Position numbers and translations under genes: made by a program. Source: Seminavis robusta (Eukaryota > Bacillariophyta > Bacillariophyceae > Naviculales > Naviculaceae). From it: 30,070 nucleotides of DNA. Location of the stretch: positions 1 to 30,070 of the forward strand of contig CAICTM010001399.1 of assembly GCA_903772945.1 (NCBI GenBank). The letters run 5' to 3'. Below are positions 8,937 through 16,870 of the stretch, piece after piece. Under the pieces are notes generated by a model. It was not told where the DNA came from. It made no database searches and saw nothing but the letters and a program-made list of their open reading frames with translations. Numbering within the stretch: the first letter of the stretch is position 1; each line of letters starts with the position of its first letter.

Positions 8937-11900
8937 CTACATGATTTCGGCCACAATATCATCGGACTCATCTTTGTCCATCGACTGAAAGACTCCCAGC
9001 AACACTTTGCGGCGACGAGCCTTGTCAATAGTGAGCAGGCTAGTCGACAAGAACTCGTCTTCGTTGTCGAAGCAATTATTCAATCCAACATCAGCATCAA
9101 AATCGAAAATAGTTCCATCTCGAAGGCGCTGCAGCTCCTCACTATCGTCGCTTGTCCAACCATCATCATCATTGTTGACCTCAAGATGCTGGTATTTCGT
9201 TTCCCACAATGTCACTAGCTCCTGTTTCTTCTTTTGAACGCTGTCGTTGTAGGGCGCCGTCGGATGCAGTCCTTGCTTCCACTTTATCATTGTCTGCAGC
9301 TCAGGTTTGAGCCACTCCTTGTGGCTTCGCTTGGAGTCAACAATCTTCTTGACACCCGAGTCGACTGTCACTCTCTTGTTTGTCGATTTCTTTCTCTTTT
9401 CCATCTCTTCTGCTCTCACAAGCATATCCTTCCTGGCATAAGCAATCAAAGCGTCGTCACAAGTCATTGGAGCTCCTCCGTTAGTTGCCTGAAACCATCC
9501 GCCGGCTGTTGAGCAGCTCTGAATTGCGTCCTGCCTCTCTCTTGTGTTTGGAACGGTGACAACAGACATCCGACCTTTGGTTTGAGCCGATGTTACCCTC
9601 TTTGGATGGCGTCGAAGATTGTCGGCTAGGTTGTAATCGTTATCTTCAAGGAATGAAACAGCGTCGTCGTTCTGTTGCTCCAACTCATCAAGGAGGCAAC
9701 CATAAGGGTCGGCAGACTCATTGATATCTCCATCCTCAGTTTCAACGATTTCATGTCTAATCTTTGCAGATTTGAGTCCAACTCTCGTGCTTGGGCAATA
9801 CCCACACTTTCTTGCTGCAGCTGAAATGTGCTCTGCATCGGTGGCCTGTGCGAATGCATCGACAAGCTCCACGGTTGTACCATCTATCATTGTAGCACTC
9901 CCGCCAAATACAAGCATTCCGACATCGGCCATCGACAGAGCAGCCTTCTCTCCTTCCAATCGATATCGTGAGCCCCAAAGCTTTTCTCTGTTCTGGTAGA
10001 TGAGCTTTTTGAGCAAAGAAAAGAGTTGATCGCATTCTTGGCCTACCTCCGTTCCATTCGGCAGGCCCGGATGCAAATGTGCCCCTCTTGCTCTCAACTT
10101 CCGAAGACAATCTGGGTTGTTGCGACCTGGTCCAGAGTCAATCTTGATAAGGAGTCTTTGCCCCTCTCGATCAGCTGCATTGGGGTATAATGGGAGCACG
10201 CACTTCCGAAAGAACGCTTCTAGCATCTCTTTGGTCATCCCCCCTTTTGGATTCATCGCAAAAGGAACATTGTGGCGTCGAAGCCTGTTAAAACCATACT
10301 GCGCTTCAAGTTGCGGAAGCGAAGCAGCAAAGTCCACGCGATGCTTGTAGTTGCTGGGATCCTTAGATTTCGTTGGGAAAATGAACAACGGCGGCAAAGC
10401 TTCATTCGCGAAACTCATTCCAAACATAAGAGTCATGGAAGCTCCACTCTTTTCGGCCGCCTTTCCGGCGTTTCCCATTCCCTTCGATGTCGGAATCCTC
10501 GACTGCCTGCCACCAATCGAATCATCCGTTCCATCAAGAGCAATGTTCATTTCATCGAATTGCAGCACACGATGGAGTGCTTCTTCCTTCCAGACAATGT
10601 ATCCAACGTCCTCTGTTAGCTCTGTTGGTAGCAGTTGTCGCGCAAAACCAAGTTCGACAGCCGTCTGCTCCCAATTGATGTAATGTTTTTGTTGTGCCTG
10701 ATACGTTAACCACAACACTCGCAGAGACTCTCGAGTATCAGCTTTCTCGAGATCTTGCAGATGACTTATTTCCTTTTCAATGCGACTGTAAAACTTGGAG
10801 TCGTTCATTGAGTCGAGGCCATTGCGTTGCCTCATTTCATTAAGCACTTCCCCAACCGAACTTTTCAGCTGCTCTCGATTCATTCTGTCTTGACAGTTAG
10901 CTTGCTCAATGGCACAGAGAGTGAACACAGCACTGCAGAACGCTTTGAACACATCCTGGGGAATGTCTCCCTTCCTGCCAAGACGCGGTGGAGATTGATT
11001 GACTCTACCTTTCCGCACACCTTCAGCGAGTTCCCTCCCAGAAAGCATGTCAACGCCGATAAGATGGTTGAGAGCACTGGCCACTGCTTCAGATGATTTG
11101 AAAATGTGCAGGGTATTTTCCTTTGTTGTCACTGACTTGTAAATGACAGTGCCTGCCTTGTACATGGACTTTCGAATGTTGTCCAACTCTCGGTCGGTTT
11201 GCCTTTCGATTTGAGCAGCTTGTGTGGTTCGCCTGTGCACTTGCGATGTTGTTAGATGTGAAATGGCGCTGTTGATATTCTTGGGCCGATGTTTAGCATC
11301 TTTGAATGACACATTGGCTACAGATCCACAAGAAGAGGAGGAATCAGACATCGGACTCAAAAATGGCGGAGGGAGAGTCTCAGAATAATCAAAGATGGGT
11401 GGTGTGTTGTAATATTCAAAGCACACCTCATCGTGGACAAGAGGAGCATCTCTTGCTTTTGGCTTTCTTGCGACAGGAGGTCGATCAGACAAAGATGCAG
11501 ATGATAAGGGAGAAAGCACATTTGGAGCGGAATATGTATCTTCTTCCAATTGAATTTCATTGACTGGCCTCTTCGATGCATAGCTTGGAGCTGGTGGACG
11601 CTTTGAATTGGTAGTAGCGGGTGGTATTTTCGCAGCCGCAGGAGGTTTTGACGCTGTGGGTTGTTTCTTTTTCAATGCGGTGATTCGACGGGAAACTCGA
11701 ACATAGTTCTTTCCGGGGCCACAGCTTGATTCGGGAAATCCAGCCAGCCTCATGACATAGGCAAGAGAAGCTTTCCTCCCAGTAGCGGGGTTGATGGTTA
11801 TCAAACCGGCAAGATAGACAGCACGATTTGTATTGTCTTGTTCGGTATTGGGATGATAGGGTGGGCCCTCAGATTGTTCGGTGCCCTTCAATAGGCGAAA

Positions 11901-12098
11901 CATATGCCTCCTGTTTGTTTCAGACATTGCGGACTCCTCATCCATTCCCACAGCCATTAAGCAATCTGTCTTGCTGAAGGCAGACTCAATCCAATCAGGG
12001 ATGCCGCGGTGGACATCAACCGCCCTTGCAATCAGTTGGTTGCTCATCGTGACAGCAAATGCAAACTGCATGGCCATTCCACCCGAATTCGCTTCCAT
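8937..12098 (-). CDS. DD35D transposase, pogo/DDE_1-like, 1053 aa
   Basis: ATG at 12098, 1053 aa, uninterrupted. The N-terminal part has a helix-turn-helix candidate at about residues 107-139, then a long Pro/Ser/Lys-rich linker. The catalytic core shows FDEMN with Asp515, IKIDSGPG with Asp654, and PNGTEVGQECDQLF with Asp690, i.e. 35 residues between the second and third Asp. The PNxTxxxQxxDxxF arrangement matches the third-Asp motif of pogo/Tigger DDE_1 proteins, although overall likeness is low and the first-to-second spacing (138) is long. The C-terminal 300 residues are charged with acidic runs. The enzyme would cut and join at the element's inverted ends into TA. The other plausible label is a distinct lineage in the Tc1/mariner (IS630) supergroup. 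Confidence 0.75.
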   Translation of the reverse strand: MEANSGGMAMQFAFAVTMSNQLIARAVDVHRGIPDWIESAFSKTDCLMAVGMDEESAMSETNRRHMFRLLKGTEQSEGPPYHPNTEQDNTNRAVYLAGLITINPATGRKASLAYVMRLAGFPESSCGPGKNYVRVSRRITALKKKQPTASKPPAAAKIPPATTNSKRPPAPSYASKRPVNEIQLEEDTYSAPNVLSPLSSASLSDRPPVARKPKARDAPLVHDEVCFEYYNTPPIFDYSETLPPPFLSPMSDSSSSCGSVANVSFKDAKHRPKNINSAISHLTTSQVHRRTTQAAQIERQTDRELDNIRKSMYKAGTVIYKSVTTKENTLHIFKSSEAVASALNHLIGVDMLSGRELAEGVRKGRVNQSPPRLGRKGDIPQDVFKAFCSAVFTLCAIEQANCQDRMNREQLKSSVGEVLNEMRQRNGLDSMNDSKFYSRIEKEISHLQDLEKADTRESLRVLWLTYQAQQKHYINWEQTAVELGFARQLLPTELTEDVGYIVWKEEALHRVLQFDEMNIALDGTDDSIGGRQSRIPTSKGMGNAGKAAEKSGASMTLMFGMSFANEALPPLFIFPTKSKDPSNYKHRVDFAASLPQLEAQYGFNRLRRHNVPFAMNPKGGMTKEMLEAFFRKCVLPLYPNAADREGQRLLIKIDSGPGRNNPDCLRKLRARGAHLHPGLPNGTEVGQECDQLFSLLKKLIYQNREKLWGSRYRLEGEKAALSMADVGMLVFGGSATMIDGTTVELVDAFAQATDAEHISAAARKCGYCPSTRVGLKSAKIRHEIVETEDGDINESADPYGCLLDELEQQNDDAVSFLEDNDYNLADNLRRHPKRVTSAQTKGRMSVVTVPNTRERQDAIQSCSTAGGWFQATNGGAPMTCDDALIAYARKDMLVRAEEMEKRKKSTNKRVTVDSGVKKIVDSKRSHKEWLKPELQTMIKWKQGLHPTAPYNDSVQKKKQELVTLWETKYQHLEVNNDDDGWTSDDSEELQRLRDGTIFDFDADVGLNNCFDNEDEFLSTSLLTIDKARRRKVLLGVFQSMDKDESDDIVAEIM

Positions 12099-12574
12099 TC
12101 TCCGGGACAAACCAACCAAAAATCATCAGAACCGACGGCACATGCAGCCAAATTTTTGTCATTTCTTCGTCTACATGGTTAACATTGCCTTGGCACATGG
12201 TTGTAATGCAGATGCTTCCTTCGAAAGCGGCACAATAGTCAACAGTCTTGTCATTGTGCCGACTTCGATTGGCATCAACCGCATTTGAACCGAACCAAAA
12301 TTTGACTTGGATTGCAGTGTTAAATCACTTAGAAGGGTATGTTAAATCTGTCAATCTTGCAACGTTAAACTTACAATAGGAGAAAGACGTTTTAACATAC
12401 GTTTCTTAAGGAAGGAGTGTTAAAGCCCATGTCACATGGTGTTAAATACCAAATCGGTTACGTTAAAATTCTTCTTCGCTAAAAGGATTTTTAACACTCA
12501 CTTCTTTAACTCTCCAAATGTGGGAGTGAAAAAAGCTTTAACATCGCGTTAAATGTTAATAGGTGTTAAACGTG
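12099..12574. repeat. Right arm of the transposon with about twelve GTTAAA/TTTAAC sites
   Basis: From about 12318 to the right end the hexamer GTTAAA or its complement occurs about twelve times in 255 bp, often as GTGTTAAA. Part of this arm must also be the promoter and leader of the transposase gene, so the sites could serve both as transposase-binding sites and as self-repression sites. Confidence 0.7.
12555..12574 (-). repeat. Right terminal inverted repeat
   Basis: Reverse complement begins CACGTTTAACACCT and matches the left end with one mismatch in 20. Followed by TA and then the host sequence TGTCCCGAC. Confidence 0.85.
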
Positions 12575-12592
12575 TATGTCCCGACAAATTCA

Positions 12593-14431
12593 TCATGCAA
12601 AGGCCTCTTTGTGAGCCTTGAGCGCTCCAATGCAATACACTGCCTTTGCAAATAGGTTCAGCAGAAAAGCACCATACATGCCCATAGCCAAAACACGGAC
12701 AGCACGGCTCTTGACAGACGACGACACTTTCTCGACGTGGCTTTGGTTGTGGGTGTCAAGAACAGAAGAGGGCTTCATAGCCGACTGAACAGCGTTCTCC
12801 ATTTCTTTGGGTTCCGACAGAAGGAGCCCTTGGGAGGATGACGAAGAGGAGGTGGAGGATGTTGATGCCGATGCTTCAGTAGGGGAGGAGTCGCTAGTTG
12901 CCACAGATTGGTGTCGCAGGACTTCGTGCGAAGCGCCTTCTGCCGAGATCGATGACAATGAACCATCATCTTCCTTGCATCCTGATGTCCCTTCGGCTTT
13001 AGGATCATTGGTGCTCGAGGCTTGAGGGGCTCCCGTGACCTCGGGCTTCTCGTCTGCTTCAGACACTATGACGACCTCAGCATCTTCAGTTGTGTTAAGG
13101 TCGGATTCATCGTCTTCTTCTTCAAACTCGCACTCAAGCACTTCTTGTGCAGTCATGAGGGAGCCTCGCTTCACTTGGTCTCCTGCATCCCAATCAGGCA
13201 AAGAACCCTTCCCAACGTTGGGTCCAGGAGCAGTCGCCACGGATCTATGTTTGAACTCCTCGGGTTCGTCCCATTCAGACCCGTAGTCTTTAGTAGCTGG
13301 AGAACTAGCGGAAGCTCCAAAGAAGAGCAAGTCAGATGACACAACATCGGAAGCTGCCTGCTGACCGACAACCTGCGAAGACTTTGCGTTGCATACGTTT
13401 GTCGTGCTCGCGAGAGCACTGCTTGTAGTAATGATTGGTGGCAGGGAATGTCTGGCGGGTCCGGGGGTGGGTGTCGGAGAGTGCACCCCCAACAAGGCAG
13501 CTGAAGTGTGGAAGCCACTTCGCTTGCTGACAGCCTCCCACTTGTCAACAATATGTTCCCACTTTTGACGTCGAGCTTCTCGTTTCATTCTACGGACACA
13601 GCGTTCAACGTCGTGCTGTCGCATGCCACCCATGGATTTCTTCAGGTCTGCGTGGGCTTGATCAAATGGATAGGACGGAACCACCCAGAATTCTCCTGTG
13701 GGAGCCCCAGTTTGATGATTCACTACTCGATCACTGTCACTGGAGATTCCAACCAAAGTAGCGCGTTGTTCTGAAGTCATGGTTCTAGCTGGCATAGGTA
13801 AGAGGTCATCTTCTAAGCGTGCCTCCCGAGAGGAATCGAAGAACTTTTCAATGACCGTGGGATGAAAGTGATGGACTGCAACTACAAACTCTTCCTCTTC
13901 CAAGTCATCTGGGTCCGGGTCCTCGTCCTCAGAGCTAGTATCCAAAGGAACCGCCGCGTTGTCTTCCTTGAGATATTTGCAGTAAGACGTTATCATTTGG
14001 ACCTCGTATGATGGCAATATGACGAAGGCTCCTCTTGGATCATTCTTGTTGCAGGCAAATCCGGTCGTCATGACTTGGCAGGCATCACCCCATTTGCAGA
14101 CACAAACACGACGTTTTCGCTCCGTTGTGCAAGCACTGGAAAAGGATGATTCGCTGTTGGACTGCAGACTGATGCTACCACTGCTGCTCATGACGGCGAA
14201 ATTGGCAATTCCTACAGAGCTACCAGCAGAAACAGTAGGGTTTGGGATGTTTCCAATCAGGATTTTGGACTTGTTGTTGTTGTTTTGGCCATTGTCATAT
14301 TTGTTGCTGGTGATGGCGCCTGCAGCAGCAACCTCTTCTGCCGTCTCGAGCAACGACGATACGGCAGGATTGTTTGTATACATGGGCGGAGGTCTCTCAT
14401 GTGGGTCCATGAACACAGCTGGCGGCGTCAT
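12593..14431 (-). CDS. Uncharacterised 612-aa protein with Cys cluster and C-terminal membrane span
   Basis: ATG at 14431, 612 aa, two tandem TGA stops. Not recognised. A basic KRR followed by a Cys cluster (Cys110, 112, 118 and 127; C-x-C-x5-C-x8-C) could bind a metal. A conserved-looking block follows around WVVPSYPFDQAHADLKKSMGG and a basic helical stretch RRMKREARRQKWEHIVDKWE. The rest is Ser/Glu/Asp-rich low complexity. The end has one hydrophobic segment near residues 582-602, so it may be tail-anchored with the bulk facing the cytosol or nucleus. The stop codon lies 16 bp from the TA flank of the transposon, so its 3' UTR and poly(A) signal must now come from transposon sequence, unless the original end was lost in the insertion. 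Confidence 0.65.
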   Translation of the reverse strand: MTPPAVFMDPHERPPPMYTNNPAVSSLLETAEEVAAAGAITSNKYDNGQNNNNKSKILIGNIPNPTVSAGSSVGIANFAVMSSSGSISLQSNSESSFSSACTTERKRRVCVCKWGDACQVMTTGFACNKNDPRGAFVILPSYEVQMITSYCKYLKEDNAAVPLDTSSEDEDPDPDDLEEEEFVVAVHHFHPTVIEKFFDSSREARLEDDLLPMPARTMTSEQRATLVGISSDSDRVVNHQTGAPTGEFWVVPSYPFDQAHADLKKSMGGMRQHDVERCVRRMKREARRQKWEHIVDKWEAVSKRSGFHTSAALLGVHSPTPTPGPARHSLPPIITTSSALASTTNVCNAKSSQVVGQQAASDVVSSDLLFFGASASSPATKDYGSEWDEPEEFKHRSVATAPGPNVGKGSLPDWDAGDQVKRGSLMTAQEVLECEFEEEDDESDLNTTEDAEVVIVSEADEKPEVTGAPQASSTNDPKAEGTSGCKEDDGSLSSISAEGASHEVLRHQSVATSDSSPTEASASTSSTSSSSSSQGLLLSEPKEMENAVQSAMKPSSVLDTHNQSHVEKVSSSVKSRAVRVLAMGMYGAFLLNLFAKAVYCIGALKAHKEAFA

Positions 14432-15234
14432 GCTTCCTTGGTGCAGAAATTGCGAGCACTTTTGATTTTGTGACACAAGAGGCGAGGCAAAGCCTCTCCC
14501 TCTAGCTAGCTAACCCATCCAGATCCGATTCGTAGGGTCATTTTCTGCAATCAAAGATTTGTTTTAGATACGAAGTTCGGCCGCTGGAGTGTGGTACACA
14601 GCAATGGAATCATTGTCAAGTGACAGTCGTCCTCAAGCTATCCGAGCTGAGTGACAGTCATGGTACTGTCTGCGTCAGGATGTCGTTAGTTGTCGACATG
14701 TGAATACATCATCCCAGCCGCCAGCTACAAGTCAGCAGCGGCTGCAAGCCCTTTTCTATCAACCTTGGCATTAGACGAAGGTGCCATATCAAAGGCAAAT
14801 ACAGTTGTACATTGCACCATCTTGCCTTGTTGTCTGCCAACCAAAGGTGATGCCGAGCTGCCGAGATGCCGAGGTTGCAATTATTGTTGAGGTCTTCAAC
14901 AGACGACACAAGAGCATCGAATCATTCGACTCAAATCGAATCGAATCGAATCGAATGATTCAATCGAATCGTGCGGGGAATGCTTCCACAATGGAAGGCG
15001 AAGCCTCTTTTTCAAACGTACGTGGTGGCAACCGAATTTTCTTGGAGTGAGAACAAACAAGAGCAAGTCCTGATGCCAGTCAAAGAACCAACGACAACAA
15101 CCAAGTAAATCCCCAGTCCCAACCACAACCAAGACAACAAGCAATCAGTCAGTCGTCGTCCATTCGAACTGCAAGGCAGAGACTGAACCAACCAGATCAT
15201 TCAATGACAATCCTGAAGAAAGCAACCAAGAACC
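14432..15234. other. Divergent intergenic region with GAATC-rich hairpin
   Basis: About 800 bp between two divergent genes with no supported ORF. The notable part is 14920-14972, listed separately. Confidence 0.5.
14920..14972. repeat. CGAAT microsatellite with inverted arms
   Basis: GAATCATTCGA at 14920-14930 and its exact reverse complement at 14952-14962 flank about four CGAAT units, so the array can fold back; another TCGAATCG follows. It lies about 265 bp before the 194-aa gene. Confidence 0.8.
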
Positions 15235-15819
15235 ATGCTACTATACTGCTCAATCAGCCGAAAACACAAGCCCCATTTGCTCACCAATGCTTCCATCGGC
15301 GGAACAGAAAGCGACCGAAAAGGCGTCCATGAAAAGAAAAAGCGCACTTCCCACATCAAGATAGGAAGTAACTTGGCGACAATTCACCAACCATCCCCCT
15401 CCTCCTCCTGCCAAACATCTGCGCCCTGCATTCCTCCCAAGCCCAAGGCGAACTCTGATCGACAAAATCTGATAACCAAACACAGGAAAACGAACAGCTT
15501 CCCAGGAGCCAGCAAACCGAGCCGTGGTCGCCATGTTCGGTTCAACTCGGTAGAATTGCAAGAATATGCCGTCACCCTTGGGGATCATCCCTTTTGCCAA
15601 GGCCACTTTCCGTTGACATTGGATTGGAGCCACGGCCGACCCATCCATATGAGTGTAAGAGACTATGAAGCCGACAAAGCCCGGCGCCGCTACACTACCA
15701 GCAAGTGGGAATTCCACATGGACGTGCGCGAACGATGGGAACGATTGCGGCTGGTGTCCGGTTTGAACGAGACTGCCCTGGCCCACTTGGAACAAAACCG
15801 CCAATATCACAGACATTAG
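15235..15819 (+). CDS. Uncharacterised 194-aa protein with a VRFNSVELQEYAVTLGDHP block
   Basis: 194 aa, single exon. The first half is basic and Ser/Pro-rich and probably unstructured. The second half begins with HVRFNSVELQEYAVTLGDHP, then PLTLDWSHG, and ends with a basic helical stretch (RERWERLRL). I believe similar VxFxxVxxxEYxxxLGDNP blocks are common in diatom proteins of unknown function, but I cannot name the family. No membrane span and no catalytic motif. Which of the early ATG codons is used is uncertain. Confidence 0.55.
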   Translation: MLLYCSISRKHKPHLLTNASIGGTESDRKGVHEKKKRTSHIKIGSNLATIHQPSPSSSCQTSAPCIPPKPKANSDRQNLITKHRKTNSFPGASKPSRGRHVRFNSVELQEYAVTLGDHPFCQGHFPLTLDWSHGRPIHMSVRDYEADKARRRYTTSKWEFHMDVRERWERLRLVSGLNETALAHLEQNRQYHRH

Positions 15820-16870
15820 TGAGAAGATAATTCAGTCTATGGCTGTGGTCTTCTTCCTACAGCGACGCTTGAATTCACTATAGAATACAATACAATCGTG
15901 AGAGCAGATCAAGCCTTACTAAGTCTACATATAGCCGATAATGATAGAGAAGAATTTCAAGGATTCGATTTCTTAACGAGTGTGTAGGTGATAAGATAGG
16001 AACAGGTCCATTTTTTATGTCTCCGTGGATCCCGCAAAGCCAAACCCTTTGCCCCCCATAATGGTCCTCAATTTCTCGCCCCTGATCCCTCAGAACCCAG
16101 TCCTGAATTTTTACTGTTCTTTGCTTAAGCTTGGCCTAGGCTGGCTTCCATAGATAATCCACCTACTAGTACTCTAACCCCCGTTTCACAGGTCATATGT
16201 AGGAAGAACAGGCCAAGGATTGCGCTTTTCATTACTTAACTCAAAGCGGCGAGGCTACCCACAAAATGGACCCTGTCGCTGCAAGAGCTGGGGATTGTAT
16301 CGAGGAAGGTTTGGGTAAAGTTTCATGCCGCCCTTCCTGGGGTGCTAGCAACCTCAGAGCCGCCAGCTACGGTACAAGTTAGCGACTACTTCTTGAAGCC
16401 ATTTTCTATCAGAATCGAATCACAAAGACAAATAAATTGCATCCAACTTCACTCATTGTCACCAACCAAGGTCGCGGGGAAGCCAACGATAGCAAGCTTG
16501 ATGAGGCTCGACGTGAAGGCTGCATTCTCGTCCGGCCAAATAGTCATTACCGCCGAGGAAAAGTCATCCTTCGCGCATGCCGTGGAAAAAGTGGGTTGCG
16601 TGGACTACAGAATTGGCCACAGTGCACCAAGAGGAGCCAAAAGATCCTTCCCAAAGATACACCTCGCATGCAAACGCATCCGTGAACTCATCTCAGCTAC
16701 TGCAACTGTACTCATCTATCTACAGGCCAGGGCTTCTGATTATCCGCTGTCGCAAGGATTGGAGAAGTACATGTAGCTGTAGAAGTCTTTCTTTTGCTCT
16801 ATCTAGCTAAAAGCTCTAGAGACCGACACTACTATTCTCTCCTCTCCTATCGGTATCCTATCATTTGACC
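15820..16870. other. Intergenic region, no gene supported
   Basis: About 1 kb. One 144-codon ORF (16342-16776, plus) is present, but it shows no domain, signal or clear coding bias and another ORF overlaps it in a second frame. No tRNA or repeat array was seen. Confidence 0.4.

Larger units (their letters stand above)
7064..12576. mobile_element. Complete DNA transposon, TA target duplication, pogo/Tc1-like
   Basis: The element proper is 7066-12574 (5,509 bp), flanked by TA at 7064-7065 and 12575-12576. The two ends are inverted copies: CACGTTTAACACCT is identical for 14 bp, then one mismatch, then TTAAC. A DD35D transposase fills most of the interior on the minus strand; two more ORFs lie to its left. 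Both arms carry dense GTTAAA/TTTAAC sites. TA duplication, D-D-D transposase and inverted ends agree with the Tc1/mariner-pogo supergroup, though the size, the extra genes and the long protein are unusual for it. All three ORFs are open from ATG to stop, suggesting a young insertion. Confidence 0.85.

Noticed and set aside
16342..16776. 144-codon ORF in the intergenic region
   Set aside because: No domain, signal peptide or homologue recognised; competing ORF in another frame.
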